In this document: positions 1-8,601 of the stretch, in pieces | How positions within the stretch are numbered: the first letter of the stretch is position 1 | Layout: the number at the start of each line of letters is the position of its first letter | Assembly (NCBI RefSeq): GCF_025857195.1 | Contig: NZ_CP109787.1 | Location: 2,607,501 to 2,671,500, forward strand | Source: Leisingera thetidis | GTDB lineage: Bacteria > Pseudomonadota > Alphaproteobacteria > Rhodobacterales > Rhodobacteraceae | Length of the DNA stretch: 64,000 nucleotides | Direction of reading: 5' to 3' | Made by a program: the position numbers and the translations under genes | The notes under the pieces: model-generated | Database searches by the model: none | What the model was told of the DNA's origin: nothing | The model's input: the letters and a program-made list of their open reading frames with translations, nothing else

Positions 1-979
1 CCATTCGGTGGTCGGCGGCGTGCTGGGCGCCGGCGTGGCCGCCGCGGGAACCGCCGCGGTGAACTGGCCCACCATGGGCAAGATCGCCGCCAGCTGGGTG
101 ATCTCTCCGGTGCTGGGCGGGGTCATCGCCGCGCTTTTCCTGGCCTTCATCAAGGCCAAGATCATCTACCAGGAGGACAAGATCGCCGCCGCCCGCCGCT
201 GGGTGCCGGTGCTGGTGGGGATCATGGCCGGCGCCTTTGCCGCCTATCTGGCGCTGAAGGGTTTGAAGCGGATCGTCAAGATCGACCTCGAGACCGCACT
301 GCTGATCGGCGCCGGCACCGGCGCGCTGTCCTATGTGATCACCGCGCCGCTGATCAAGCGCCAGTCCGAGGGCATGGAGAACCGCAACAAGTCGCTGAAG
401 GCGCTGTTCGGCCTGCCGCTGGTGATCTCGGCCGCGCTGCTGTCCTTTGCCCATGGCGCCAATGACGTGGCCAATGCGGTCGGCCCGCTGGCCGCCATCG
501 TGCATGCGACCGAGTTCGGCGATTTCGCCACCAAAGTGGCAATCCCGACCTGGGTGATGGTGATCGGCGCCTTCGGGATTTCCTTCGGCCTGTTCCTGTT
601 CGGCCCCAAGCTGATCCGCATGGTCGGCAGCCAGATCACCAAGCTCAATCCGATGCGCGCCTACTGCGTGTCGCTGTCGGCCGCCATCACCGTGATCGTG
701 GCCAGCTGGCTGGGCCTGCCGGTCTCCTCCACCCATATTGCGGTGGGTGCGGTGTTCGGCGTCGGTTTTTTCCGCGAATGGCACATGGAGCGCCGCCTGA
801 AGAAAACCGCCGAAGGCCGCCCGCCGGAAAAGCGCATCGCGCCGGAGGAACGCCGCCGCCGCAAGCTGGTGCGCCGCAGCCACTTCATGACCATCGTGGC
901 CGCCTGGGTGATCACCGTGCCTGCCGCGGCACTGCTGTCGGCGGTGATCTACCTGCTGCTCAACACCTTCGTCGGCTGA
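1..979 (+). CDS. pit: PiT family inorganic phosphate permease (5' truncated)
   Basis: The reading frame is open from the first codon of the window and enters in phase with His-Ser-Val-Val-Gly-Gly, so the gene begins upstream; the GTG at position 8 is an internal codon, not the start. The visible C-terminal 325 or so residues have many hydrophobic helices, the PiT signature HGANDVANAVGP, and a second THIAVGAVFG half-signature, as expected for the inverted repeats of the PF01384 phosphate/sodium symporter family. A charged cytoplasmic loop rich in Arg/Glu/Pro lies before the last helix. Role: low-affinity phosphate (metal-phosphate) uptake across the inner membrane. Sulfate permeases of the same fold are a remote alternative. 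Confidence 0.9.
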   Translation, partial: HSVVGGVLGAGVAAAGTAAVNWPTMGKIAASWVISPVLGGVIAALFLAFIKAKIIYQEDKIAAARRWVPVLVGIMAGAFAAYLALKGLKRIVKIDLETALLIGAGTGALSYVITAPLIKRQSEGMENRNKSLKALFGLPLVISAALLSFAHGANDVANAVGPLAAIVHATEFGDFATKVAIPTWVMVIGAFGISFGLFLFGPKLIRMVGSQITKLNPMRAYCVSLSAAITVIVASWLGLPVSSTHIAVGAVFGVGFFREWHMERRLKKTAEGRPPEKRIAPEERRRRKLVRRSHFMTIVAAWVITVPAAALLSAVIYLLLNTFVG

Positions 980-1022
980 GACCCAGGCCTCTCCGGCTGA
1001 CCACGCTTCACCAAGCACCCCC

Positions 1023-1044
1023 GCCCGCCGCGCCAGCGGCGGGC
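1023..1044. terminator. hairpin between convergent genes
   Basis: GCCCGCCG and CGGCGGGC form a perfect 8-bp stem with a 6-nt loop between the 3' ends of the permease and the SDR gene. There is no U tract, so intrinsic termination is only possible. Confidence 0.35.
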
Positions 1045-1135
1045 ACGCGCCTGTCCGCCCGGGCAGACACGCACCGTGTTTCTCAACCCTGTATTTATTC
1101 CGTAGAAGCCTCTCCCAGCGGGGCGGTTCCCTGCG

Positions 1136-1855
1136 TCAGAACCGCTCCACCCAGGGCCGCAGCACCAGCTCGTCGCTCCAGGCGGAACGGTGCTGGCCGA
1201 TCAGATGCATGTATTCCCGCGCAATCGCATCCGGGTCGAGCATGCTGTCCGGATTGTCCGCGGCCTCAACCCGTTCGGGGCGGGCGGCATTGCGGATGCC
1301 GCCGTCGATATTGACCCAGGCGACATGGATGCCCTTGGGGTGCAGCTCCCGCGCCATCGCCTGCGCCAGGCCGCGCTGCGCGAACTTGCCCATCGCAAAA
1401 GGAGCGGACCGGGCAAACCCCTTCACCCCGGCCGAGGCGCCGGTGAACAGGATGGTGCCCAGCCGCCCGTCCGCGGGCTGCTGCGCCAGCATCCGCCGCG
1501 CCGCCGCCTGCCCCAGCAGAAAGGCGCCATAGGCGGTGACCTCCACGGCCTTGCGCACGGCATCAGGGTCCAGCTCCGCAAGCGCCCCGCGCACCCGGGC
1601 CGAGGGGTTGTAGCAGGCGACCCGCAGATCGCCCTGCACCCCTTCCACCAGCCGCCGGATCCCCTCCGCATCGGTGCCGTCGAGCGGATGCAGCTCTGCC
1701 CCGGTCTCAGCCGCCAGCGCCTCCAGCTTGCCGGTGCTGCGCGCCGCAAGGTGCAGCGCATAGCCGTCGCGCGACAGCGCCCGGGCAAAGGAGGCGGACA
1801 GGCCCGCCCCGGCCCCAACGATCAGCGCAACCGGTTTCGATGATGTCTCTGCCAT
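1136..1855 (-). CDS. SDR family protein lacking the catalytic tyrosine
   Basis: A 239-residue Rossmann-fold protein. The glycine-rich nucleotide motif is at residues 13-20 (VGAGAGLS), and a Ser lies at 141 in FTGASAG. Where classical short-chain dehydrogenases have YxxxK, this protein reads FAMGK (Phe153, Lys157), so the proton-donating Tyr is absent. The start at MAETSSKPVALIVG puts the nucleotide motif near the N terminus; upstream in-frame residues are unlike the family. It follows the isochorismatase-like gene by 96 bp on the same strand. Substrate is unknown. It may be a non-classical reductase or a non-catalytic binder; I do not assign a pathway. Confidence 0.8.
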   Translation of the reverse strand: MAETSSKPVALIVGAGAGLSASFARALSRDGYALHLAARSTGKLEALAAETGAELHPLDGTDAEGIRRLVEGVQGDLRVACYNPSARVRGALAELDPDAVRKAVEVTAYGAFLLGQAAARRMLAQQPADGRLGTILFTGASAGVKGFARSAPFAMGKFAQRGLAQAMARELHPKGIHVAWVNIDGGIRNAARPERVEAADNPDSMLDPDAIAREYMHLIGQHRSAWSDELVLRPWVERF

Positions 1856-1951
1856 GCCGGGGCCTCCTCTGCTGCGGCACTGGAAGGCGGGCGGCAAACC
1901 CGCCCCGGTTCAAGGACCCGCAGGCACGGGCCCTTGCGCCATCTTTGCGGC

Positions 1952-2527
1952 TCAGGCGGGCGCAGCTGCCGGCAGCTGCGCAAGAACCTCCGACGCGGGC
2001 AGCACCGTGCCAAAGCCTGCATGCAGCGCCGACAGCGTCACCTCCAGCACCTGCCCGGCGTCCAGCTCGCCGCCCTTTCGCGCCGGCAGGGAAAAGGCGA
2101 TCAGCGCGTCCTCCGCAACCTGGATCTCAAATCCCAGATTGGCTGCGGAACGGGCCGTCGAGTTCACGCAGAAGGCCGCAACCCCGCCCGCGATCACCAG
2201 CCGGGAGATGCCGGCCTTGCGCAGATACTGTTCCAGCCCGGTGCCGACAAACCCGGAGGAGCCGGCTTTCCAGAACACCGCCTCGCCGTCCGCCGGCATG
2301 GCGCATTCCATCGGCTGACCGCTGGGCAGATCGCGGCGGAACCTGCTTTCGGGGCGCGGGTCGTCGTGCATCACATGCACTACCGGCAGGCCGGCTGCGC
2401 GGAAGCCTGCAGCCAGTTCCGCCACCTTTTGCTCGGCCTGCGGATTGGCCCGCTGGCGGCCGGAGGCGGTCACATGTGCCATCTCCTGCTGCATGTCGAC
2501 AATCAGCAAAGCTGTGCTGCGGTGCAT
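1952..2527 (-). CDS. isochorismatase-family cysteine hydrolase
   Basis: A 191-residue single-domain protein. It has the Asp of LLIVDMQQ near the N terminus, the Lys of VFWKAGSSGF, and the nucleophile Cys in AFCVNSTARSA, which together form the Asp-Lys-Cys triad of the isochorismatase/nicotinamidase superfamily. The start MHRSTALLIVDMQ is chosen because the first beta strand begins there; the longer frame adds residues with no family counterpart. Substrate cannot be told from sequence: relatives hydrolyse isochorismate, N-carbamoylsarcosine, nicotinamide or ureidoacrylate. It lies between argF and the SDR gene, but 215 bp of repeat-rich DNA separates it from argF, so it may have its own promoter. 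Confidence 0.85.
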   Translation of the reverse strand: MHRSTALLIVDMQQEMAHVTASGRQRANPQAEQKVAELAAGFRAAGLPVVHVMHDDPRPESRFRRDLPSGQPMECAMPADGEAVFWKAGSSGFVGTGLEQYLRKAGISRLVIAGGVAAFCVNSTARSAANLGFEIQVAEDALIAFSLPARKGGELDAGQVLEVTLSALHAGFGTVLPASEVLAQLPAAAPA

Positions 2528-2639
2528 GAAAAATCCCTCGCGCTTGACTGCAGGCGCGAGGATTGCAGAGCTGAACGGCATAAGCCAGCGCAATCCCCCG
2601 TTCCGCCGCGGTCAAAACGAACGGTCTTGCCAGACGCAT

Positions 2640-2740
2640 TGCGCCGGGCCAAAGGCCCGGCGCCACGCCCAACTGGCAAGGGTCATTCCATTGAATGGAC
2701 CGCGGCAGGCGGGAGCCTCCCGCCCAGCGCAGGCGGCTGC
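2640..2740. repeat. hairpin-rich intergenic repeat, copy 1
   Basis: Holds GCCGGGCC-AAA-GGCCCGGC (a perfect hairpin) immediately followed by GGCGCCACGCCCAAC at 2659-2673, then CAGGCGGGAGCCTCCCGCC and GCAGGCGGCTGCGCTCAGCCGCC as further inverted repeats. The core GGCGCC(R)(S)GCCCAAC recurs at 11031-11044, 26549-26563 and 33353-33367. It lies downstream of argF and may also terminate that transcript. Confidence 0.6.
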
Positions 2741-2742
2741 GC

Positions 2743-3669
2743 TCAGCCGCCCAGGCACCAGCGCATGATGGCCTTTTGCGCATGCAGCCGGTTTTCCGCC
2801 TCGTCAAAGATCACCGACTGCGGCCCGTCCATCACCGCGCTCGTCACTTCCTCCTCGCGGTGGGCCGGCAGGCAGTGCATGAACAGCGCATCCGGCTTGG
2901 CATGGGCCATCAGCGCGTCATTCACCTGGTAGGGCCGCAGCATGTTGTGGCGGCGCTCCTTGGAGGACTGGCTGTCATGCATCGACACCCAGGTGTCGGC
3001 CACCACCAGATCGGCGCCCTCGACCGCCTTCGCCGCATCGCGCTCGATCACGATTTTCGAACCGGCCTTGCGCGCCAGACCGACGAATTCCTCTTCCGGG
3101 TCCAGCTGCGACGGGCCGGTGAAGGTGAAGTCGAAACCGAACTGGCCGGCCGCATGCAGGAAGGACGCGCAGACGTTGTTGCCATCGCCGCACCATACCA
3201 CCTTCTTGCCCTTGATCGGGCCGCGGTGCTCCTCATAGGTCTGCACGTCGGCCATGATCTGGCAGGGGTGGGTGCGGTCGGTGAGGCCGTTGATCACCGG
3301 CACGTCCGAGTATTCCGCCATCTCGGTCAGCACGGTTTCGTCAAAGGTGCGGATCATGATCATGTCGACATAGCGCGACAGCACCCGGGCGGTGTCGGCG
3401 ATGGTCTCGCCATGGCCCAGCTGCATGTCCTTGCCGCTGAGCACCATGGTCTCGCCGCCCATCTGGCGCACGCCGACATCAAAGGAAACGCGGGTCCGGG
3501 TCGAGGGCTTTTCGAAAATCAGCGCCACCATCCGGTCCTTCAGCGGCAGCTCATCGTCCAGCGCCGCCTTGGGACGGCCAAGGCGCGCTTGTTTGGCCGC
3601 CTTGGCCTGATCAATGATCCTGCGCAGGTCGGCCGGATCGGTTTTGTGGATGTCGAGGAAATGGTTCAT
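2743..3669 (-). CDS. argF: ornithine carbamoyltransferase
   Basis: A 308-residue enzyme that joins carbamoyl phosphate to ornithine to give citrulline in arginine synthesis; cytoplasmic, normally a trimer. The carbamoyl phosphate motif [13 protein letters not shown] is near residue 54, the RTHPCQ motif follows in the middle, and the ornithine-side [11 protein letters not shown] motif is near the C terminus. Length is normal. The start [12 protein letters not shown] is chosen because the frame upstream runs into a known type of intergenic repeat. It follows argD by 79 bp and is probably co-transcribed; carB, which makes its carbamoyl phosphate, is at 35.5 kb. Confidence 0.96.
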   Translation of the reverse strand: MNHFLDIHKTDPADLRRIIDQAKAAKQARLGRPKAALDDELPLKDRMVALIFEKPSTRTRVSFDVGVRQMGGETMVLSGKDMQLGHGETIADTARVLSRYVDMIMIRTFDETVLTEMAEYSDVPVINGLTDRTHPCQIMADVQTYEEHRGPIKGKKVVWCGDGNNVCASFLHAAGQFGFDFTFTGPSQLDPEEEFVGLARKAGSKIVIERDAAKAVEGADLVVADTWVSMHDSQSSKERRHNMLRPYQVNDALMAHAKPDALFMHCLPAHREEEVTSAVMDGPQSVIFDEAENRLHAQKAIMRWCLGG

Positions 3670-3690
3670 GTCAGTATCGCTTCTGGCTGG

Positions 3691-3746
3691 CGAAGACCGG
3701 GGGCTGCCTGCCCCCGGACCCCCGGGAGTATTTCTGCAAAGGTGAA
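3691..3746. repeat. Rhodobacteraceae-type GC-rich intergenic repeat
   Basis: CCGGGGG-CTGCCTG-CCCCCGG forms a hairpin at 3697-3717. It is followed by ACCCCCGGGAGTATTT and CAAAGGTGAA. I recognise this module as one found very often between genes in Rhodobacteraceae genomes. It fills almost the whole argD-argF gap and could act as an intercistronic processing or attenuation structure. Confidence 0.65.
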
Positions 3747-3748
3747 GC

Positions 3749-4924
3749 TCAGGCGGCTGCGACCTGGGCGGCGGTTTTTTCAAGGCGGCTGACGGCTTCG
3801 GCGATGTCTTCATCCGTCAGCGTCAGCGGCGGCAGCAGGCGGATCACGTTGTCCGCGGCCGGTACGGTGATCAGCTCGTTGTCATAGCCTGCTTTCACCA
3901 CATCGGCATTCGCCGTCTTGCACTTGAGGCCCAGCATCAGGCCGGCGCCGCGCACCTCCTCGAAGACCTCCGGGTGGCCGGCAACCAGCCCTTCCAGCTG
4001 CTGCCGAAGCAAGCCCGCCTTGCGGTTCACCTCGGCCAGGAACGCCGGGTCCGCCACATGGTTCATCACCGCGCAGCCGACCGCGCAGCCCAAGGGGTTG
4101 CCGCCGTAGGTGGAGCCGTGGGTGCCCGCGGTCATGCCGCTGGCGGCCTCTTCGGTGGCCAGCACCGCGCCCAGCGGGAAGCCGCCGCCGATGCCCTTGG
4201 CCACCATCATGATGTCCGGGGTGATGCCCGCCCATTCATGGGCAAACAGCTTGCCGGTTCGCCCGACGCCGCATTGCACCTCGTCGAGGATCAGCAGAAT
4301 GCCGTGGTCGTCGCAAATCGCGCGCAGCGCCTTCAGCTCGGCATCCGGGACCGGGCGGATGCCGCCCTCGCCCTGCACCGGCTCGATCAGGATCGCGGCG
4401 GTGTTTTCACTGATGGCATCGGTGACACCGTCCAGATCGCCGAAGGTCAGATGCACGAAGCCGGGCAGCAGCGGGCCGAAGCCCTTGACCATCTTCTCCG
4501 ACCCCGCGGCGGCGATGCCCGCCGAGGAGCGGCCGTGGAAGGAGCCGTCGAAGGTGATGATCTCCACCCGCTCGGGCCGGCCCTTGTCGTAGAAGTACTT
4601 GCGCGCCATCTTCACCGCCAGCTCGCAGGCCTCGGTGCCCGAATTGGTGAAGAACACGGTGTCGGCAAAGGTGTGCTCCACCAGCTTGTCCGCCAGCGCC
4701 TGCTGCTGCGGGATCTGGTAGAGGTTGGAGACATGCCACAAGGCCTGCGCCTGCGTGGTCAGCGCCTCGACCAGCGCCGGATGGGCATGGCCCAGCGCGT
4801 TCACGGCAATGCCGCTGCCCAGATCCAGGAATCGGCGCCCGTCCGCCGTGGTCAGCCAGGCGCCTTCGCCTTTGACGAATTCAAGCGGTGCACGGTTGTA
4901 GGTCGGCAGAACGGACGGGATCAT
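3749..4924 (-). CDS. argD: acetylornithine aminotransferase
   Basis: A 391-residue class III PLP-dependent aminotransferase that converts N-acetylglutamate semialdehyde and glutamate to N-acetylornithine and 2-oxoglutarate. Visible motifs are [17 protein letters not shown] (PLP phosphate side), [17 protein letters not shown], and the Schiff-base Lys in [16 protein letters not shown]. Two ATGs lie close together; the one at 4924 is preferred because AAAAGG lies about nine bases before it, while the earlier ATG abuts that site directly. It heads the argD-argF pair. Some members also serve lysine synthesis as succinyldiaminopimelate aminotransferase. Confidence 0.95.
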   Translation of the reverse strand: MIPSVLPTYNRAPLEFVKGEGAWLTTADGRRFLDLGSGIAVNALGHAHPALVEALTTQAQALWHVSNLYQIPQQQALADKLVEHTFADTVFFTNSGTEACELAVKMARKYFYDKGRPERVEIITFDGSFHGRSSAGIAAAGSEKMVKGFGPLLPGFVHLTFGDLDGVTDAISENTAAILIEPVQGEGGIRPVPDAELKALRAICDDHGILLILDEVQCGVGRTGKLFAHEWAGITPDIMMVAKGIGGGFPLGAVLATEEAASGMTAGTHGSTYGGNPLGCAVGCAVMNHVADPAFLAEVNRKAGLLRQQLEGLVAGHPEVFEEVRGAGLMLGLKCKTANADVVKAGYDNELITVPAADNVIRLLPPLTLTDEDIAEAVSRLEKTAAQVAAA

Positions 4925-5332
4925 CAGGATCATCCTTTTCATGGAGTGAAGCCAAAGCTGTGACTCAGCAAAGGCCAAGGGTCAACGGCGGGTCAACGGT
5001 TTTTGAAAGGGGGATGTGCCGGGCTGCGGCACAACGGATCAAGGGGCCGGTTACGCCAGGCGGCGTCGGCGTCGCGGAAGGGTGATGTCTGCGCGTTTGA
5101 TCATGGGCAGGTTCCATAGTGGAGGATCGGGCGAAAGAAAACCCCTTTTGTGCAGGCAGGGCCGCCAAACCGCCGGATCATCCGGCGCCTCGTGTCATCT
5201 TTCCCGAAATACACCGGTGTGTATCGGCCGCAAGGCCGGGAGGGGCAGCGCCCCTTCTGCGCCGCCGCGGCACGGCAGGCGGCGCAGCGTTTCCTCTTGC
5301 ATCCCGCGGCGGCATGCCGCACCGCTTTGGAC
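4925..5332. other. 408-bp divergent intergenic region (argD / DMT exporter)
   Basis: No convincing gene. On the argD side is a direct repeat GTTGACCCGCCGTTGACCC read on the minus strand (about 4980-5000), giving two TTGACC -35-like hexamers but no good -10. On the exporter side, about 5226-5290, is a GC-rich palindromic patch (GGCCGCAAGGCC, GGGGCAGCGCCCC, GGCGGCGCAG) like the other mosaic intergenic repeats in this window. Confidence 0.5.
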
Positions 5333-6250
5333 ATGAGCATCGCGACGCCCCAGAACCCGCCGCTGGCCGCTGCCCTGATCCTGGCCGCGACAACTTTCAT
5401 TGCCGGCACCACGCTGCTGGCCAAGGCATTGGGAACGGATCTGCTGGGCGCACCGCTGCACCCGATGCAGATCAGCCATGGGCGGTTTGTCTTTGCTTTC
5501 CTTGCGATTTCAGCAGTGGTGATCGCCCTGCGCCCGCGGTTCACCCGGCCGCATTGGGGGTATCATATCGGCCGCACCTCCTTTGGCTGGGCCGGGGTCA
5601 CGCTGATGTTTGCCTCGGTGGCCTACATCCCGCTGGCCGATGCCACCGCGATCACCTTTCTGAACCCGGTGTTCGGCATGCTGCTGGCGGTCCCGCTGCT
5701 GGGAGAGCGGGTCGGCCCCTGGCGCTGGGGCGCTGCTGCCATTGCGCTGGCAGGCGCCATGGTGCTGCTGCGGCCCGCGCCCGCCAGTTTCCAGCCCGCC
5801 GCCATGCTGGCGCTGGGGGCGGCAGCGGTGATGGGGCTGGAGCTGATCTTCATCAAGAAACTGGCGGGCCGCGAGGCGCCCTTGCAGGTGCTGTGGGTCA
5901 ACAACCTGCTGGGCCTGGGCATCGCCACCTGCGCGGTACTGCCGGTCTGGCAGATGCCCAGCCCCGGCCAATGGGGCGCCTTGGCGGCGCTGGGGCTGCT
6001 GATGGCCTGTGCCCAGGCCTGTTTCATCAACGGCATGGCGCGGGCTGACGCGTCTTTCGTGGCGCCATTCAGCTACGCCACGCTGGTCTTTGCCGCGCTT
6101 TACGACTTCCTGGGTTTCGGCATCGTGCCCGACGCTGTGTCCTTTCTTGGCGCCTTCATCATCCTGGCGGGGGCTGCCATTCTCGCCTGGCGCGAGGGGC
6201 GGCCCGTTCCCCCGGCGGGCCGCGCCGCCGCCGCCGCAAACAATCCCTAG
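5333..6250 (+). CDS. DMT superfamily (EamA) exporter
   Basis: A 305-residue membrane protein with about ten predicted helices in two EamA halves. Features include an N-terminal helix LAAALILAATTFIAGTTLLA, a WAGVTLMFASVAYIPLADATA segment of the RhaT/YdcZ type, and a second half ending in LGAFIILAGAAILAWREGR. The start MSIATPQNPP is selected because upstream in-frame codons are repeat DNA. Such proteins export amino acids or other metabolites, but the substrate is not visible here. It is followed 120 bp later by an MFS gene on the same strand. Confidence 0.85.
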   Translation: MSIATPQNPPLAAALILAATTFIAGTTLLAKALGTDLLGAPLHPMQISHGRFVFAFLAISAVVIALRPRFTRPHWGYHIGRTSFGWAGVTLMFASVAYIPLADATAITFLNPVFGMLLAVPLLGERVGPWRWGAAAIALAGAMVLLRPAPASFQPAAMLALGAAAVMGLELIFIKKLAGREAPLQVLWVNNLLGLGIATCAVLPVWQMPSPGQWGALAALGLLMACAQACFINGMARADASFVAPFSYATLVFAALYDFLGFGIVPDAVSFLGAFIILAGAAILAWREGRPVPPAGRAAAAANNP

Positions 6251-6370
6251 CCGGGCCTCTCGAAAAGTTATTTCCCGCGGCAGGCCCAGCTGCGACCCCG
6301 GCGTCGAAAACCGGCATTTTCCGCCTCTCCTGCGCGCCACCCTGCCCGTTGACAGGAGAGGAGCACGCAG

Positions 6371-7609
6371 ATGCACGAGAGGCGAATTCCCGAATGGCTG
6401 CGCCATGCGCCAGTGCCTTCGGTCCGGGATTTCGGCATCCTGGCCGGGCTGGAGGCCGTGGTGCGCGGCACTTTGATCTCGGTCTTTCCGCTGGCCATGT
6501 ACCGCGCCCTGGGCGATGCCGGAATGGTTTCGGCCTCCTATTTCGGGATCGGCATCCTGTCGCTTCTGGCCGGGCTGATGATCCCCGCGCTGATCCGGCT
6601 GGTGCCGCGCCGCTGGGCCTATTCGCTGGGGGCGCTGATGTTCGTCGTCTCGGCGGGGTTCGCCATCGAAGGCAGCCCGGCGTCGGTGCTGGCCGCGCTG
6701 GCACTGAACACGGTGGCGGCCGTGACCGCCTTCATCTGTTTCAATGCCTATGTGCTTGATTACATCTCCCGGGCCGAACTGGGGCAATGCGAGACCTCGC
6801 GGATGTTCTATTCGGCGCTTGGCTGGACCGCAGGGCCGATGGCCGGTGTGCTGCTGCTGGAGGTCTGGCCCCCCGCGCCGTTCCTGATATCCGGCGCTGC
6901 CGCATTGGTGATGCTGGCCGCCTTCTGGTGGATGCGGATGGGCAACGGCAAGCAGATTGCCCGCGCCCGCGGCCCCGCCTCGAGCCCGCTGAAATACCTG
7001 CCGCGGTTCCTGGACCAGCCGCGGCTGGTCACCGGCTGGCTGTTTGCGGTGATCCGTTCGGCCGGCTGGTGGATCTATGTGGTCTACCTGCCGATCTTTG
7101 CCATCGAAAAGGGGCTTGGGCAGGAACTGGGCGGCATCCTGCTGTCAGTGACCAACGGCTGCCTGTTCGCGGCGCCGCTGCTGCAGCGCTGGGTGCAGCG
7201 GCATTCGATCCGGCAGGCCGTGCGCACGGGGTTTCTGATTGTCACCCTCTGCTTCGGCGCTGCGGCGGCGCTGCAGGACTGGCCCGCAGTTTCGGTGGGT
7301 CTGCTGATGGCGGGGTCGGCGGCGCTGATCCTGCTGGACATCTGCGGCGGGCTGCCATTTCTGATGGCGGTGAAACCCTCCGAGCGCACCGAGATGTCGG
7401 CGGTCTATTCCAGCTACCGCGACATCTCCGGCATTGTGACGCCGGGGGCCGCCTGGCTGGTGCTGATGGTGGCGCCGCTGGCCGGGATTTTTGCAGCCGG
7501 CGCCGCGGCTGCCGCCTATGCCGCCCTGCTGGCAGGCAAGCTGCACCCGCGGCTGGGACGAGGGAAGACGGCGCCTGCGCCAGTGGAAGATCCCCTGCCC
7601 GCCGAGTAG
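6371..7609 (+). CDS. MFS transporter
   Basis: A 412-residue polytopic protein with two six-helix halves around a basic central loop near residues 195-215 (RMGNGKQIARARG). The halves show alternating hydrophobic helices and the charged turn RLVPRRWAY between helices 2 and 3, as in the major facilitator superfamily. An AGGAG about ten bases before the ATG supports the start. Substrate is unknown; no regulator or enzyme beside it suggests one. The frame ends 20 bp before the convergent ABC-2 permease. Confidence 0.8.
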   Translation: MHERRIPEWLRHAPVPSVRDFGILAGLEAVVRGTLISVFPLAMYRALGDAGMVSASYFGIGILSLLAGLMIPALIRLVPRRWAYSLGALMFVVSAGFAIEGSPASVLAALALNTVAAVTAFICFNAYVLDYISRAELGQCETSRMFYSALGWTAGPMAGVLLLEVWPPAPFLISGAAALVMLAAFWWMRMGNGKQIARARGPASSPLKYLPRFLDQPRLVTGWLFAVIRSAGWWIYVVYLPIFAIEKGLGQELGGILLSVTNGCLFAAPLLQRWVQRHSIRQAVRTGFLIVTLCFGAAAALQDWPAVSVGLLMAGSAALILLDICGGLPFLMAVKPSERTEMSAVYSSYRDISGIVTPGAAWLVLMVAPLAGIFAAGAAAAAYAALLAGKLHPRLGRGKTAPAPVEDPLPAE

Positions 7610-7628
7610 CAGCCTCAGGGTTTCAGCC

Positions 7629-8441
7629 TCAGGGTTTCAGCCGGTAGCCCGTGCGCAGCATGGCCCAGGCCAGCAGGCAGACCGCACAGGTGGCGCCGCT
7701 GCAGACCGCCAGTCCCAGCAAGGGCGGGCTGTCCGAGGTGCCGATCACCCCGAATCGCACCCCGTCGATCAGGTAGAACACCGGGTTCAGATGCGAGATG
7801 GCTTTCAGAACCGGCGGCAGCGCCTCGACCGAATAGAAGGTGCCGGACAGGAAGGCGAGCGGCGTGACGATGAAATTGGTGATCGCCGCCATCTGGTCGA
7901 ACTTGTCGGCAAACACCCCGGCGACGATGCCCAGGCCGCCCAGAAACGCCGCCCCCAGCACGATGAACACCAGCGCCGTCAGCGGATGCGCGGGCACGAT
8001 CTGCAGCACCGCCATCAGCCCCAGCCCGATGCCCAGCGCCACCAGCGTGCCGCGGGCCACGGCGCCCGCCAGATAGCCAAGCAGAATCTCCAGCCCCGAC
8101 AAGGGCGGCATCAATGTGTCAACGATGTTGCCCTGCACCTTGGCAATCACGATCGAGGAGGATGTATTGGCAAAAGCGTTCTGAATCACCGTCATCATCA
8201 TGATGCCCGGCGCCAGAAATGTCAGGAACGGCACCCCCATCACATCGCCGCGCCGCGGGCCGATGGCGATGTTGAAGATCATCAGGAACAGCGCCGCCGT
8301 CATCAGCGGCGCCAGCAGGGTCTGGGTCCAGACCGCCAGGAACCGCTTCACCTCGCGCCAGGCCAGCGCCCGCAGTCCCAGCCAGTTCACCCGCCCGAAC
8401 CGCCGCGCGCCCAATTCCACCTGATACCCCTGATCCGCCAT
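7629..8441 (-). CDS. ABC-2 type permease subunit, orphan
   Basis: A 270-residue membrane subunit with six predicted helices. It has a typical ABC-2 N-terminal coupling region (LGLRALAWREVKRFLAVWTQTLLAP) and the ABC-2 signature region around LAFLSGTFYSVEALPPVLKAISHLNPVFYLIDGVR, as in YadH/NodJ/DrrB permeases. No ATPase gene is next to it, so its partner must be encoded elsewhere. It is not the missing KpsM of the capsule module at 13 kb: its sequence is of the YadH kind and it lies 4.5 kb away on the opposite strand. Substrate is unknown. Confidence 0.85.
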   Translation of the reverse strand: MADQGYQVELGARRFGRVNWLGLRALAWREVKRFLAVWTQTLLAPLMTAALFLMIFNIAIGPRRGDVMGVPFLTFLAPGIMMMTVIQNAFANTSSSIVIAKVQGNIVDTLMPPLSGLEILLGYLAGAVARGTLVALGIGLGLMAVLQIVPAHPLTALVFIVLGAAFLGGLGIVAGVFADKFDQMAAITNFIVTPLAFLSGTFYSVEALPPVLKAISHLNPVFYLIDGVRFGVIGTSDSPPLLGLAVCSGATCAVCLLAWAMLRTGYRLKP

Positions 8442-8502
8442 GCTGCCCCCGTTTTCCGCTGCTTTGCCTGCATAACGGCTGCGGCATGGGGCGCAAGATG
8501 CC

Positions 8503-8530
8503 TTGTAACTCCGCCCGCAGTGATTAAAAT
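8503..8530 (+). promoter_or_regulatory. candidate gcrA promoter
   Basis: TTGTAA (8503-8508) and TAAAAT (8525-8530) are separated by 16 bp in the AT-richer stretch about 70 bp before the gcrA start. Reasonable sigma-70 spacing; not proven. Confidence 0.4.
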
Positions 8531-8601
8531 AGAGCGATCATACGGATTAGGATGGCGGCCGCAGAAACCCTGGGGCCGCTATTAGCTTGGAAAGGCAACA
8601 T

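Noticed and set aside
5510..6787. 425-codon minus-strand frame over the two exporter genes
   Set aside because: A shadow of high-GC codon bias; His/Gln/Arg-rich translation without domains.
7629..8441. ABC-2 permease as the missing KpsM
   Set aside because: Sequence is of the YadH/DrrB kind, opposite strand, and separated by several unrelated genes.
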